A stretch of 64,000 bases of DNA, taken from NCBI GenBank assembly GCA_026399875.1, contig JAPLQF010000029.1:62001-126000 (forward strand). Direction: 5' to 3'. Each line of letters begins with the position of its first letter. The stretch's first letter is position 1. Shown piece after piece: positions 20,560 through 29,338 of the stretch. A program made the translations under genes and the position numbers. Source of the stretch: Burkholderiales bacterium (GTDB lineage: Bacteria; Pseudomonadota; Gammaproteobacteria; Burkholderiales; Burkholderiaceae_E). The notes under the pieces are model-generated. The model worked only from the letters and a program-made list of their open reading frames with translations. It was not told the DNA's origin and made no database searches.

Positions 20560-20669
20560 GTGTCTCCTCGGAGTGGCAAAGCGAAAACCGTAACACAGCC
20601 GCGCACGCAGGACAGCCGACAGCAGGCAAAATGCGGATCGATAATCCGAACAATGACCCGAGGAGACAC
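20560..20669. promoter_or_regulatory. Divergent intergenic region with identical 12-nt leader on both sides
   Basis: The element CCGAGGAGACAC occurs on the plus strand at 20658-20669, directly before the ATG of the CMD gene. It also occurs on the minus strand at 20560-20571, two bases before the GTG of the MBL gene. Both contain the Shine-Dalgarno GAGGAG. Two divergent promoters must lie in the roughly 90 bp between. I see no convincing -35/-10 pair. Confidence 0.45.
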
Positions 20670-20670
20670 C

Positions 20671-21255
20671 ATGAGACTGAGAAGCCCCCGTATTGCGCCG
20701 GTCCCACAAGAGGACTGGACTGCCGAGCAGACAGCCCTCGCCACCCCACTGATGACCCGCGGACCGATCCTCAACATCTTTCGGACGCTGCTCGGGCATC
20801 CGGACGCACTGCGTGCCTTTCTCGGCTGGGCGAGCTATGTGCTGAGCAAGCGCAGCACCCTGCCCGCCCGCGAGCGCGAAATCGTGGTGCTGAGAATCGG
20901 CTTTCTGTGCCGCTCGGGCTATGAATGGACCCAGCATTGCGAGATCGGCGAGCGCGCCGGACTCACCAAAGCCGAGATCACCGCCATCAAGCAGGGCGCA
21001 CAGGCACCCAACTGGCGCGCGCCCGAGATCGCCCTGATCAAGGCCTGCGACGAACTGCATGGCGATCAGTTCATCACCCCTGCCACCTGGCAGGCACTGT
21101 CGACCCACTTCAATCCCAAACAATGCATGGATATGGTCTTCACAGCCGGGCAGTACACCCAGGTCTCGATGATCCTCAATACCCTTGGCGTGCAACTGGA
21201 CGAAGGCCAGACCCTCGATCCCGACCTGCGTGCCTATCACGACGAAAAGAACTGA
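20671..21255 (+). CDS. Carboxymuconolactone decarboxylase (CMD/AhpD) family protein
   Basis: Small all-helical CMD-fold protein of 194 residues. Family features are LPAREREIVVLRIGFLCRSG and EWTQHCEIGERAGLT. The AhpD CxxC is reduced to a single Cys in CRSGYEW, so a peroxidase-type disulphide mechanism is unlikely. Such proteins are usually annotated only by fold. ATG 20671 follows GAGGAGACACC. It heads a plus-strand pair with the damaged aldo/keto reductase gene 10 bp downstream. Confidence 0.88.
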   Translation: MRLRSPRIAPVPQEDWTAEQTALATPLMTRGPILNIFRTLLGHPDALRAFLGWASYVLSKRSTLPAREREIVVLRIGFLCRSGYEWTQHCEIGERAGLTKAEITAIKQGAQAPNWRAPEIALIKACDELHGDQFITPATWQALSTHFNPKQCMDMVFTAGQYTQVSMILNTLGVQLDEGQTLDPDLRAYHDEKN

Positions 21256-21265
21256 GGAAAGTCGG

Positions 21266-22193
21266 ATGAAAACCCTGAAACTCGGCCGCACCGGCCTTGA
21301 CGTCTCGCGACTTTGCCTCGGGTGCATGAGCTATGGTCTTCATCAAGCGCGCGCTTGATCTGGGCATCAATTTTTTCGATACCGCCAATGTCTACTCGGC
21401 CGGGACCAGCGAGGAATACCTCGGACGCGCACTGATCGACTATGCACGACGCGAGGAAGTGGTCATTGCCACCAAAGTGAATGGTCGGATGCACAAGGGC
21501 CCTAATGGCGCTGGGCTGTCGCGCAAGACGATCATGACCGAGATTGACGCCAGCCTGCGCCGCCTGGGCACCGACCATGTCGATCTCTACCAGATTCACC
21601 GCTGGGATTACGGCACGCCGATCGAAGAAACACTCGAAGCGCTGCACGATGTGGTCAAGGCCGGCAAGGCCCGCTACATCGGTGCTTCATCGATGTACGC
21701 GTGGCAGTTCGCCAAGGCACTGACGATTTCAGACCGCCACGGCTGGACAAGATTTGTCTCGATGCAGAACTTCGTGAATCTGCTTTATCGCGAAGAAGAA
21801 CGCGAAATGCTGCCACTCTGCCGTGACCAGGGGATTGCTGTCATTCCATGGAGTCCGCTTGCGCGAGGCCGCCTGACCCGTCCGTGGGATCAGTCGACAG
21901 CCCGTCTGGAGACCGATGAATTCGGCCGCACGCTGTATGCGCACACCGGCGATGCCGACCGCAAGGTAGCCGAAGCGGTCGGTGAGGTCGCACAGGCACG
22001 AGGTGTGCCGCGCGCCCAGATTGCGCTGGCCTGGGTGCTGCAGAAGTCGGAGGTAACCGCGCCGATTGTCGGCGCGACACGCCTTGAGCAGCTCGACGAC
22101 GCGGTCGCCGCCCTGTCGATCAGCCTCACCGAAGAAGAAATCAAGGCAGTGGAAGCACCCTATGTGCCACACGCGGTGACAGGTCACGCCTGA
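21266..22193 (+). pseudogene. Aldo/keto reductase with an internal deletion and frameshift
   Basis: ATG 21266 opens MKTLKLGRTGLDVSRLCLGC, the standard start of this family, but the frame ends at a TGA at 21356-21358. The body of the enzyme resumes one base out of frame at about 21337 with FIKRALDLGINFFDTANVYS and runs intact to 22193. Homologues have about twenty residues (a PWTLDEE-like stretch) between MSYG and FIKRAL, and these are missing. The Asp, Tyr, Lys and His of the catalytic tetrad (in FDTANVY, ATKVNG and YQIHRWD) survive downstream. Either the gene is broken or the assembly lost about 60 bp. A truncated product from ATG 21333 is conceivable. Confidence 0.75.
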
Positions 22194-22204
22194 GGGAGCT
22201 GGTC

Positions 22205-22250
22205 GTAAAAAAACCGGACCGATCGCAAGGTCATTGCGATCGGCCCGGTT
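22205..22250 (-). terminator. Rho-independent terminator for the DUF937-OmpA gene
   Basis: Arms at 22212-22228 and 22234-22250 pair almost perfectly (CCGGACCGATCGCAA with TTGCGATCGGCCCGG) around a 5-base loop. On the minus strand the hairpin is followed by a run of T (22207-22213 read in reverse). A second small hairpin (CCCGGGAC/GTCCCGGG) lies at 22260-22277. The hairpin could also stop plus-strand transcripts from the aldo/keto reductase side, without the T-run. Confidence 0.85.
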
Positions 22251-22288
22251 GGCGTGAAACCCGGGACGAGTCCCGGGAATCGGGTGGG

Positions 22289-23383
22289 TCAGTTCGCCTT
22301 GTTGATGTCGACCCGGCGGGCAGCCCGATCTTCATAGCTGCCAGTCAGATACTCGGGCGGCTGCATCGTGATGTTGGCTTCCGGAACACCGGCCGCAACC
22401 ATCGCGTCCTTCACGGCTTTGGCACGGTTCTTGGCGAGTTCCTCGTTGCGGGCCGGATCGCCGGTCTTGTCGGTATAACCGGTCACTGCGTACTTGCCAA
22501 CCTTCGAAACCTGATCCACCACCGCGGCAATGGTTTTGGAGCCTTCTGCGCCGATGTCGAACTTGTCGAGTTCGAAGTAGACCGAGGCAGGAAGCGCAAG
22601 CTTTGCAACAGGTGCCGGAGCAGTCACCGCAGGCGGTGCTGCCGGGACGGGTGCCGGCGCGGGTGCCTTCGGCGCAAACGCCTGCCACAACAGGTAGGCA
22701 CCGATCAGCGCGGCCAGCCAGGGCAGCCACTTCAGCAAGCCTGACGAGGCGGGCGGCGCCGCCGGAACAACCTTGGCAACCGCAGGCGCGGCGACCGCGG
22801 CAAGCGACGCAGGAACCCGATCCAGCATGTTCGAGAAACTGCTGAACCCAAGGGCGCTGGTCAGCCGAGGATCGACGTTGGCTTTGGAGAGCGTCGCTTT
22901 CTGACCGAGCAGCAGGTTAGCCAGGCCGGTAGCGTCCAGGCCACGTTCGGAGACGAGTTTCTTGATCATGCCGAACAAAAACGGCATGGCGACGCTAATC
23001 AGCGTGCTTGCCGAGCCGGTCTTGATTCCGGCGACCGACGACAAGGCGCTGGCGAGTCCGGAGGCCTTGTCGCCGCCGAACAGACCTGAGACGAGGCTGG
23101 CCCCGGTCGAGAGCAATTTGTCGGTCGGTGCACCGCCACCAAGGAGTCCGGCGACGTTCGACAGCATTCCCGGGTCAACGTTCGCACCCGTCACCAACTT
23201 GAATAGATCGCCCGCACCCTGGGTGGTGGACGCTTTCTGCATCATGCCGCCAAGCATTGTCGGGATCAGCGAACTGACAGCCGACTGAACGCCACTTTCG
23301 TTCTCGCCAAGCATCTTGCTGACCGCACCGACCATGCTCTGACTGGGACCACCTGAAAACAGCTCGAGGATATTGCTGACCAT
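22289..23383 (-). CDS. DUF937 protein fused to an OmpA-like peptidoglycan-binding domain
   Basis: A 364-residue protein. The N-terminal 190 or so residues are Gly/Leu/Ser-rich helices of DUF937 type. A Pro/Ala linker, one hydrophobic segment (WLPWLAALIGAYLLW, about 218-232) and a second Pro/Ala-rich linker follow. The C-terminal OmpA domain has VYFELDKFDIG and GYTDKTGDPARNEELAKNRA, which carry the Asp and Arg that bind diaminopimelate. The topology would put DUF937 in the cytoplasm and OmpA in the periplasm, tethering the envelope to an unknown partner. ATG 23383 follows GGAGA, and a good terminator follows the gene. Confidence 0.88.
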   Translation of the reverse strand: MVSNILELFSGGPSQSMVGAVSKMLGENESGVQSAVSSLIPTMLGGMMQKASTTQGAGDLFKLVTGANVDPGMLSNVAGLLGGGAPTDKLLSTGASLVSGLFGGDKASGLASALSSVAGIKTGSASTLISVAMPFLFGMIKKLVSERGLDATGLANLLLGQKATLSKANVDPRLTSALGFSSFSNMLDRVPASLAAVAAPAVAKVVPAAPPASSGLLKWLPWLAALIGAYLLWQAFAPKAPAPAPVPAAPPAVTAPAPVAKLALPASVYFELDKFDIGAEGSKTIAAVVDQVSKVGKYAVTGYTDKTGDPARNEELAKNRAKAVKDAMVAAGVPEANITMQPPEYLTGSYEDRAARRVDINKAN

Positions 23384-23409
23384 GAGATTCTCCGTAAAAA
23401 AAAATTTAC

Positions 23410-23431
23410 AAACCCGAACTAATACGGGTTT
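23410..23431. promoter_or_regulatory. Small inverted repeat in the divergent 22.3/23.6 kb intergenic region
   Basis: AAACCCG and CGGGTTT face each other across an 8-base AT-rich loop, 27 bp upstream of the DUF937-OmpA start. On either strand it could be an operator or a 5' hairpin in the messenger. The surrounding 23384-23606 is visibly more AT-rich than the neighbouring genes and should hold both divergent promoters. Confidence 0.35.
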
Positions 23432-23520
23432 GACGGGGCGAGATGGTATCAGGGAGTAGTGACGAAAGTCACATCAATTCCGGAAAAAGAAAAATTTTTT
23501 CGCACAAAGGAGAGACAGCC

Positions 23521-23577
23521 GTGTCAGTTTGGCGATATTCGACATTCGCGTTCACATCAACAGCGAGCCAATGCTAA
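23521..23577 (+). CDS. Possible 18-residue leader peptide upstream of the AT-hook/RHH gene
   Basis: A GTG at 23521 stands 7 bases after a strong AGGAGA site (23508-23513). It opens an 18-codon frame ending at TAA 23575-23577, 29 bp before the ATG of the next gene. The strong ribosome site has no other well-placed start in this stretch; an in-frame TTG at 23529 for the downstream gene would be 15 bases away. No amino-acid bias typical of attenuators is seen. Existence of the peptide is inference. Confidence 0.3.
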   Translation: MSVWRYSTFAFTSTASQC

Positions 23578-23582
23578 TCTGG

Positions 23583-23595
23583 CGGGAATTTCCCG
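23583..23595. promoter_or_regulatory. Perfect 13-bp palindrome just before the AT-hook/RHH gene
   Basis: CGGGAATTTCCCG is a perfect odd palindrome ending 11 bp before ATG 23607, in the place of the ribosome-binding site. Since the gene appears to encode a small DNA-binding protein, autoregulation at this site is plausible. This is inferred from position only. Confidence 0.35.
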
Positions 23596-23606
23596 GAACA
23601 ATCGCC

Positions 23607-23834
23607 ATGGCAACACGACTTCCCGCAGCAAGAAACAATTCGGTCAAGGCAACTGCAGCGCCCACCCGTCGTGGACGCCCGCCACGCAAGGTCTATATCA
23701 ACGTGCTGGTCAAAGCCACAACTCGCGATGGACTTGCGAAGCTCAAAGCGAGCGGCCCGCTTGCGAGCCAGGGCGAAGTCATCGACGAACTCGTCGAACG
23801 CGTCCTGAGCGTCAAGACCCGCAACGGGACTTGA
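23607..23834 (+). CDS. Small AT-hook/ribbon-helix-helix-like DNA-binding protein
   Basis: A 75-residue basic protein. Residues 22-28 (RRGRPPR) form a classic AT-hook core. Then comes KVYINVLVKATTRDGLAKLK with GEVIDELVERVL, a strand followed by two helices, which is the order of a ribbon-helix-helix fold. It carries no other domain. I chose ATG 23607; an upstream TTG at 23529 would add 26 residues. A palindrome overlaps its translation start, and a 12-bp tandem array lies 54 bp after its stop, both possible binding sites. The family name is not known to me, and no toxin partner is adjacent. Confidence 0.6.
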   Translation: MATRLPAARNNSVKATAAPTRRGRPPRKVYINVLVKATTRDGLAKLKASGPLASQGEVIDELVERVLSVKTRNGT

Positions 23835-23887
23835 GACGCTGTCGCTCAGGCAACTGAGCGTGGCACCGCAGACAATAGACGGTATAA

Positions 23888-23923
23888 GTTGCGTACTGAG
23901 TTGAGTACTATGTTGCGTACTAA
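23888..23923. repeat. Three tandem 12-bp repeats (GTTGNGTACTNN)
   Basis: Units start at 23888, 23900 and 23912: GTTGCGTACTGA, GTTGAGTACTAT, GTTGCGTACTAA. They fill the convergent gap between the small DNA-binding protein gene and the alpha/beta hydrolase stop. A 12-bp period with a GTACT core resembles operator or iteron spacing. No function is demonstrated. Confidence 0.85.
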
Positions 23924-23938
23924 GCTACTTAGATCGAA

Positions 23939-25132
23939 TTAAGCCGTCTCGCGCAGGAAAGCGTCGATGAGCGACAGCGCAACCTGCGCCTGTTCCTGCT
24001 GAATCCAGTGCCCGGCGCCCTCGACCAGATGCACGCCAAGCATTCGCGTGCAGCCCGAGGTGATCATCGCCTTGAGCTCGCCTGGCTTCTGATAGGTCCC
24101 CCAGTCGCTTGCGCCGGCGATATAGGTGCAAGGCACATCGATCTTGCGGCCAGCAAACAGTTGATGCTCTGCGACATATCGACCACCGGTTGAGCAGCGA
24201 TACCACTGCAGCCCTCCCTGAAACCCGACGCGGGCATATTCGGCGACATAAACCGCGAGTTCGTGATCGGGCAGCCATCGGCACGCCGCGACTTGCTCTG
24301 CACCCGGCATGTAAGGCGCGACTGTCGCAGGCATATCACTGTCAAGGTTCATGACGTAATACAGCGGCAACTGCGCCATCGAAGTGGCCGACCAATCGGG
24401 GAGCTCATGAGGACGATTCTCAGTCCAGTCGGCGCTCTTCATGTGATAGTAGGCTCGAAAAAACGCATGAAGCCCCTGCGGAGCATCGAGCATGTCGCGA
24501 TTGGCTTCAGGCGTCGAGTAGTACCACTGGTAGTGCTTGCGCGCACGCGGCAAACCGGCCAGCGCAGTCGACAGATCAGGGGTCAGAGCACGCTTGAGGG
24601 CCGGCTGGTTGGCGGTATCGAAGGGCAAGGCGGGCGGGCCGCCGAAAGGCGCGCTCATCAGCACCACCGATCTGAAGACATCAGGTCGTACCAGGGCGCA
24701 CCAGGCCGCGACCGGCGAGCCGAAATCGTGACCGATAACCGCCTTGACGCTTCGATGCCCCAGGGCGTGCACCAGGCCGATGGCATCGCGCGCGAGGTTG
24801 AGCATTCGAAACTCATCGAGGTCGGCCTCATAACGACCGTCCCAACCCGTGGTCCGTCCGTAGCCTCGCTGATCGGGTGCCACCACGTGATAACCGGCAT
24901 CGGCTAATGCCGGCATCAGCTTTCGCCAGCTGTAGGCCAGCTCGGGGAAGCCATGCAGCAGCAGCAGACAGGGTCGCCCGGGCGACTCAAATCCGGCCTC
25001 AAGCACATGCATGCGCAGTCCGTTGATGTTCTCAACAAAACGCGACCGCACCGCGGGCGGCAACAGTGATGCATCGAGCGGCCCGGGAAGGCGGGCATCA
25101 ATCGATTGGTCAGCAGCAGGAGATCGGGTCAT
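23939..25132 (-). CDS. Alpha/beta hydrolase, epoxide hydrolase-like, last gene of a ugp-type operon
   Basis: A 397-residue hydrolase. HGFPE (60-64) is the oxyanion motif, GHDFGS gives Asp136 as nucleophile, and [11 protein letters not shown] gives the catalytic His. The YxWYY-rich cap region around residues 200-215 could hold the substrate-activating tyrosines of epoxide hydrolases. Its start overlaps the ugpC-type stop by 4 bp (ATGA), so it is translationally coupled to an ABC importer. In enterobacterial ugp operons this position is held by the phosphodiesterase UgpQ, to which this protein is unrelated. It may act on an imported ester or epoxide. Confidence 0.88.
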   Translation of the reverse strand: MTRSPAADQSIDARLPGPLDASLLPPAVRSRFVENINGLRMHVLEAGFESPGRPCLLLLHGFPELAYSWRKLMPALADAGYHVVAPDQRGYGRTTGWDGRYEADLDEFRMLNLARDAIGLVHALGHRSVKAVIGHDFGSPVAAWCALVRPDVFRSVVLMSAPFGGPPALPFDTANQPALKRALTPDLSTALAGLPRARKHYQWYYSTPEANRDMLDAPQGLHAFFRAYYHMKSADWTENRPHELPDWSATSMAQLPLYYVMNLDSDMPATVAPYMPGAEQVAACRWLPDHELAVYVAEYARVGFQGGLQWYRCSTGGRYVAEHQLFAGRKIDVPCTYIAGASDWGTYQKPGELKAMITSGCTRMLGVHLVEGAGHWIQQEQAQVALSLIDAFLRETA

Positions 25133-26193
25133 GTCGGCAGCCTCTTCTGTGTCGTCGGATCAAACCAATGCAGGCTTTCAGGCGCAATCTGCAAACCGAC
25201 GATCTGCCCGGGGCTCGGAGACGCAAGGCGCGCGTCGGTCCGAACAATGAAGGGCGCATCGGCCAGTCGGCCATGGATGAGCCGCTCGGCACCGAGCAAC
25301 TCGACGAGTTCCACCGTCATCGGCCACCCATGGTCGTCGAACCTTGCATGCTCCGGGCGCACGCCCATGATCAATTCGCCGTCACGCGGCGCATCGGCAG
25401 TCAAGCCCAGTTCGAAGGACTCGCGGACAAGGCGCGAGCCCTCGGCACGAACCGGCATGAGGTTCATGGGAGGCGCACCGATAAAGCTGGCAACAAAAGT
25501 GGACTCGGGTGCCCGGTAAATCGTCTCGGGCGTTCCGATCTGCTCGATCAGACCGGCATTCATGACGATGACCCGCTGGGCCAGCGTCATGGCCTCGACC
25601 TGATCATGGGTCACGAACAGCGAGGTCACACCGAGCTCGGCATGCAACTTGCGGATTTCAACTCGGGTTTGTGCCCGCAGTCGGGCGTCAAGGTTGGACA
25701 GCGGCTCATCGAAGAGGAACACCTGAGGTTCGCGGACGATGGCCCGGCCCATTGCCACGCGCTGGCGCTGCCCGCCGGACAGTTGCCTCGGCTTTCGATC
25801 GAGGAAGGCTTCGATCTCGAGAATCGCCGCCGCCCTGCGCACGCGTACCGAGATTTCATCGCGGGGCACGCGGGCGATCTTCAGACCGTAAGCCATGTTG
25901 TCGAACACGCTCATGTGCGGATAGAGCGCGTAGTTCTGAAAGACCATCGCAATATCGCGCTCGGCGGGTTCGATGTCATTGACGACCCGCTGCCCGATGG
26001 CAATCTGGCCGCCAGTAATTTCCTCCAGCCCTGCAACCATCCGCAGGAGGGTACTCTTGCCGCAGCCCGAGGGTCCGACGATCACAATGAACTCACCGTC
26101 GGCGACCTCTGCACTGACGCCATGAATCACCCGATTCACGCGCATGCCTGTCCGGTAGTCTTTCACTACATCACGAATCGACAGCGCCGCCAT
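25129..26193 (-). CDS. ugpC: ABC importer ATPase, UgpC/MalK type
   Basis: Nucleotide-binding subunit of a carbohydrate or glycerol-3-phosphate ABC importer, 354 residues. Walker A is GPSGCGKST (40-48), the signature is [16 protein letters not shown] and Walker B is [10 protein letters not shown]. The C-terminal 110 residues form the regulatory TOBE/OB domain of the MalK group (GVRPEH). It sits at the end of a binding protein, permease, permease, ATPase series and overlaps the hydrolase gene by 4 bp. The symbol rests on context with the UgpB-like binding protein. Confidence 0.93.
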   Translation of the reverse strand: MAALSIRDVVKDYRTGMRVNRVIHGVSAEVADGEFIVIVGPSGCGKSTLLRMVAGLEEITGGQIAIGQRVVNDIEPAERDIAMVFQNYALYPHMSVFDNMAYGLKIARVPRDEISVRVRRAAAILEIEAFLDRKPRQLSGGQRQRVAMGRAIVREPQVFLFDEPLSNLDARLRAQTRVEIRKLHAELGVTSLFVTHDQVEAMTLAQRVIVMNAGLIEQIGTPETIYRAPESTFVASFIGAPPMNLMPVRAEGSRLVRESFELGLTADAPRDGELIMGVRPEHARFDDHGWPMTVELVELLGAERLIHGRLADAPFIVRTDARLASPSPGQIVGLQIAPESLHWFDPTTQKRLPT

Positions 26194-26210
26194 TCATTTC
26201 CCTTGCATCA

Positions 26211-27068
26211 TTACTTCTCGGCATCGACCAGGCCCTTGACGAACCACTTCTGCATCAGCAGCACGACCAGCGCCGGCGGCAGCATCGCGAGTATCGCAGT
26301 TGCCATCACCACATTCCATTCGTTGCCGGCATCACCGCCTGCAAGCATGCGCCGGATGCCCATGACGATCGGGTATTTCGACTCATCGGTTGTAAAGAGC
26401 AGCGGCCAGAGGTACTGGTTCCAGCCATAGATGAACTGAATCACGAAAAGCGCGGCAATGCTGGTTGCCGACAGAGGCAGCAGCACATCGATGAAAAAAC
26501 GGATGGGACCGGCGCCATCAATGCGCGAGGCCTCGACCAACTCGTCAGGGACGGTCAGAAAGAACTGCCGAAACAGAAAGGTCGCAGTGGCCGAGGCGAT
26601 CAGCGGCACGGTCAGACCGGCATAGGTATTGAGCAGACCCAGTCCGGCAACCACCTGATAGGTTGGCCCGATGCGCACTTCAACCGGCAGCATCAGTGTG
26701 ATGAACACCATCCAGAAGCAAAGCGTACGGCCAGGAAACCGGAAATAGACGAAGGCAAAAGCCGATAGCATCGAGATCGAAATCTTGCCGAGCGCAATGA
26801 CCATGGCACAGATGAAACTGACCTTGAGCATTGGTGCGACCGGTGAGATTCGACTGCCGGAGGCGGTCTGTCCGCCGAACAGCGCGGCCCGATAGGTGTC
26901 GATCAGATTCGAGCCAGGCCACAGCGACATCGGTGCCTGCTGAACGATCTGCTCCGACGTCTGCGTCGATGCGACCAGCGTGACATACAGCGGGAACGAG
27001 ACCAGCAGGACACCGAGCACCAGCACCAGATGCGCGACAAGGGTAATGCCCGGGCGACGTTCGACCAT
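26211..27068 (-). CDS. ugpE: ABC importer permease, UgpE type
   Basis: Inner-membrane permease of the MalG/UgpE group, 285 residues with six predicted helices. The EAA loop reads PDELVEASRIDGAGPIRFF, the contact site for the ATPase. The C-terminus (MQKWFVKGLVDAEK) is the classic ending of this group, with the KGLxxGAxK-like motif. It lies 1 bp after the partner permease stop and 17 bp before ugpC. Confidence 0.92.
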   Translation of the reverse strand: MVERRPGITLVAHLVLVLGVLLVSFPLYVTLVASTQTSEQIVQQAPMSLWPGSNLIDTYRAALFGGQTASGSRISPVAPMLKVSFICAMVIALGKISISMLSAFAFVYFRFPGRTLCFWMVFITLMLPVEVRIGPTYQVVAGLGLLNTYAGLTVPLIASATATFLFRQFFLTVPDELVEASRIDGAGPIRFFIDVLLPLSATSIAALFVIQFIYGWNQYLWPLLFTTDESKYPIVMGIRRMLAGGDAGNEWNVVMATAILAMLPPALVVLLMQKWFVKGLVDAEK

Positions 27069-27069
27069 C

Positions 27070-27957
27070 TCAGTACTGCACGCGTCTTTCGACGTAGCGA
27101 AACTGAACGACGGTGAGCGCGATCACGATCGCCATCAGGATGACCGATTGGGCTGCGGATCCGCCAAGGTCCATGGCCTTGAAGCCATCGTAGTAGGCCT
27201 TGTAGACCAGGATTGCGGTGTCCTTGCCCGGCCCGCCCTGAGTGGCTGCATCAACGATCGCAAAGGTATCGAAGAAGGCATAAACGATGTTGATGACCAG
27301 CAAAAAGAAGGTGGTCGGTGACAGCAAGGGAAACACAATGGTCCAGAATCGATGCCAGGGGCGCGCGCCGTCGATTGCTGCGGCTTCAATCAGACTCTTT
27401 GGTATCGACTGCAGACCCGCCAGAAAAAACAGGAAGTTGTAGGAGATCTGCTTCCATACCGCCGCCATCACGATCAGCGCCATCGCCTGGTTGCCATTGA
27501 GCAGGTGATTCCATTCGATGCCAAGGCTGCGAAGCGCATGGCTCACGATGCCCACCGACGGCGCGAACATGAAAAGCCAGAGCACGCCTGCGATAGCCGG
27601 AGCGACTGCATAAGGCCAGACCAGCAGCGTGGTGTAGAGCGTCGCGCCACGGATCACCCGGTTGGCCATGACTGCCAGCACTAAGGCAATGCAGATACCG
27701 CAGGAAGCAACCAGCAGCGAGAAGACCGCCGTCGTGCGAAAGGACGCCAGATAGCTGCCGTCCGAGAACAGCCGATCGAAGTTCTCGAGACCGACAAACT
27801 GAGTCGATCCGCCGAAGGCATCTTCCAGCAACACGCTCTGATAGAGCGCACTGCCAGCCGGCCAGAAAAAGAAAATCGTAACGATGACCATCTGCGGCGC
27901 GACCAGCATCCACGGCAACCAGCGGTTGCCGAACCGGACGCGCTTTTCGATGGCCAA
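27070..27957 (-). CDS. ugpA: ABC importer permease, UgpA type
   Basis: Inner-membrane permease of the MalF/UgpA group, 295 residues. The [20 protein letters not shown] start and first helix are typical, as is the EAA loop [20 protein letters not shown]. It pairs with the following permease and is 12 bp after the binding-protein gene. It shows no unusual features. Confidence 0.92.
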   Translation of the reverse strand: MAIEKRVRFGNRWLPWMLVAPQMVIVTIFFFWPAGSALYQSVLLEDAFGGSTQFVGLENFDRLFSDGSYLASFRTTAVFSLLVASCGICIALVLAVMANRVIRGATLYTTLLVWPYAVAPAIAGVLWLFMFAPSVGIVSHALRSLGIEWNHLLNGNQAMALIVMAAVWKQISYNFLFFLAGLQSIPKSLIEAAAIDGARPWHRFWTIVFPLLSPTTFFLLVINIVYAFFDTFAIVDAATQGGPGKDTAILVYKAYYDGFKAMDLGGSAAQSVILMAIVIALTVVQFRYVERRVQY

Positions 27958-27969
27958 TCGACTGCAGGA

Positions 27970-29274
27970 TCAGGAGCGGTTGGCTTTCTCGAAGCGCTCG
28001 AGCTGCTCGTTACCGCGACGCACAGCGGTATCCAGCGCTTCTTTGACGCCCTGCTTGCCCGACCACACACCCTCAAGCTCCTCGTCGATGATCGCGCGGA
28101 TCTGCACGAAGTTGCCGAGCCGAATGCCACGCGACTTGTCGGTGGTCTTGCGGATCATCTGGTTAACCGCGACATCGGAGCCCGGATTTTTGGCATAGAA
28201 GCCCGATTTGTCGGTCATCTCGAAGGCAGACAGGGTGATCGGCAGATAGCCGGTCGTCTGATGGCTCTTGGCCTGCACGTCAGCGCGGCTCAGGTAATCG
28301 AAGAAGGCGCCGACGCCCTTGTACTCGACCGGCTTCTTGCCTGCCATGACCCACAGGCTCGCGCCGCCGATCACGGTGTTCTGGGGCGAGCCCGGCACAT
28401 CCGGGTAATAGGGCAGCGAGGAAATGCCTGCCGAAAATTTCGCGTTGCGCTTGATATTGCCGTAAGCGGCCGAAGACCCGGTGTACATCGCGCATTCGCC
28501 CGACACAAAGGTGGCATCGGCCGCACCAGCTCGGCCCTTGTAAATGAAGAGCCCCTGACGCGACAGATTGGCGAGGTTCTCGATGTGACGCACATGCAGT
28601 GGCGTGTTGAAGACGAGGCGCGCGTCGAGCCCATTGAAGCCATTGCGCTTGGTCGCGAACTCGACGTTATGCCATGCAGAAAAGCTCTCGAGCTGAGTCC
28701 AGCTCACCCAGCTCGTCGTCAGCGGGCACTTGTGGCCGCTTGCTTTCAGCTTTGCTGCGGCCAGCGCGACTTCAGGCCAGGTCGTCGGCGGCTTCTCAGG
28801 GTCCATGCCGGCCGCCTTGAAAGCGTCCTTGTTGTAATGGAAGACCGTGGTCGAACTGTTGAAGGGCAAACTCAGCATCTGACCGTTAGGCGCTGTGTAG
28901 TAGCCGGAGACTGCCGGCACATAAGCCTTGGAATCGAACTTCAGACCGGCATCGCTCATCACCTTGGTGACCGGAACGATCGCGCCCTTGCTTGCCATCA
29001 TCGTGGCGGTGCCGACCTCGAAGACCTGCAGGACGTGCGGCGCATTGCCGGCGCGAAAGGCCGCGACGGCCGCGGTCATCGCCTCATCGTAACTGCCCTT
29101 GAACACCGGGACGACCTTGTAATCCTTCTGCTGGTCGTTGAAATCCTTGGCCAGACCGTTGACCCATTCGCCGAGCGCGCCGCCCATTGCATGCCACCAC
29201 TGGATCTCGACTTGCGCATAAGCCGGCGTCGCGATTGCCACGATGCCTGCCGCAATGAGTGCTTTGAAATTCAT
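27970..29274 (-). CDS. ugpB: Glycerol-3-phosphate-type ABC binding protein (UgpB-like)
   Basis: Periplasmic binding protein of 434 residues. The signal peptide MNFKALIAAGIVAIATPAYA is followed by QVEIQWWHAMGGALGEWVN, the UgpB opening. GNAPHVLQVFEVGTATMM and FNSSTTVFHYNKDAFKAAG are also UgpB-like. The ligand in Escherichia coli is sn-glycerol-3-phosphate or its diesters. Whether that holds here is uncertain because the operon ends in an alpha/beta hydrolase rather than ugpQ. ATG 29274 follows AGGGGAAACC. It is the first gene of the five-gene unit. Confidence 0.92.
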   Translation of the reverse strand: MNFKALIAAGIVAIATPAYAQVEIQWWHAMGGALGEWVNGLAKDFNDQQKDYKVVPVFKGSYDEAMTAAVAAFRAGNAPHVLQVFEVGTATMMASKGAIVPVTKVMSDAGLKFDSKAYVPAVSGYYTAPNGQMLSLPFNSSTTVFHYNKDAFKAAGMDPEKPPTTWPEVALAAAKLKASGHKCPLTTSWVSWTQLESFSAWHNVEFATKRNGFNGLDARLVFNTPLHVRHIENLANLSRQGLFIYKGRAGAADATFVSGECAMYTGSSAAYGNIKRNAKFSAGISSLPYYPDVPGSPQNTVIGGASLWVMAGKKPVEYKGVGAFFDYLSRADVQAKSHQTTGYLPITLSAFEMTDKSGFYAKNPGSDVAVNQMIRKTTDKSRGIRLGNFVQIRAIIDEELEGVWSGKQGVKEALDTAVRRGNEQLERFEKANRS

Positions 29275-29338
29275 TGGTTTCCCCTGATGACCTGGTCTGC
29301 GCCAGGATGGCAAAGCGCTCGAGTCTGTCGATCCACCA

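Noticed and set aside
18614..20593. Long plus-strand frame (659 codons) across the GGT and MBL genes
   Set aside because: It spans two clearly real minus-strand genes and their junction, and has no domain signature.
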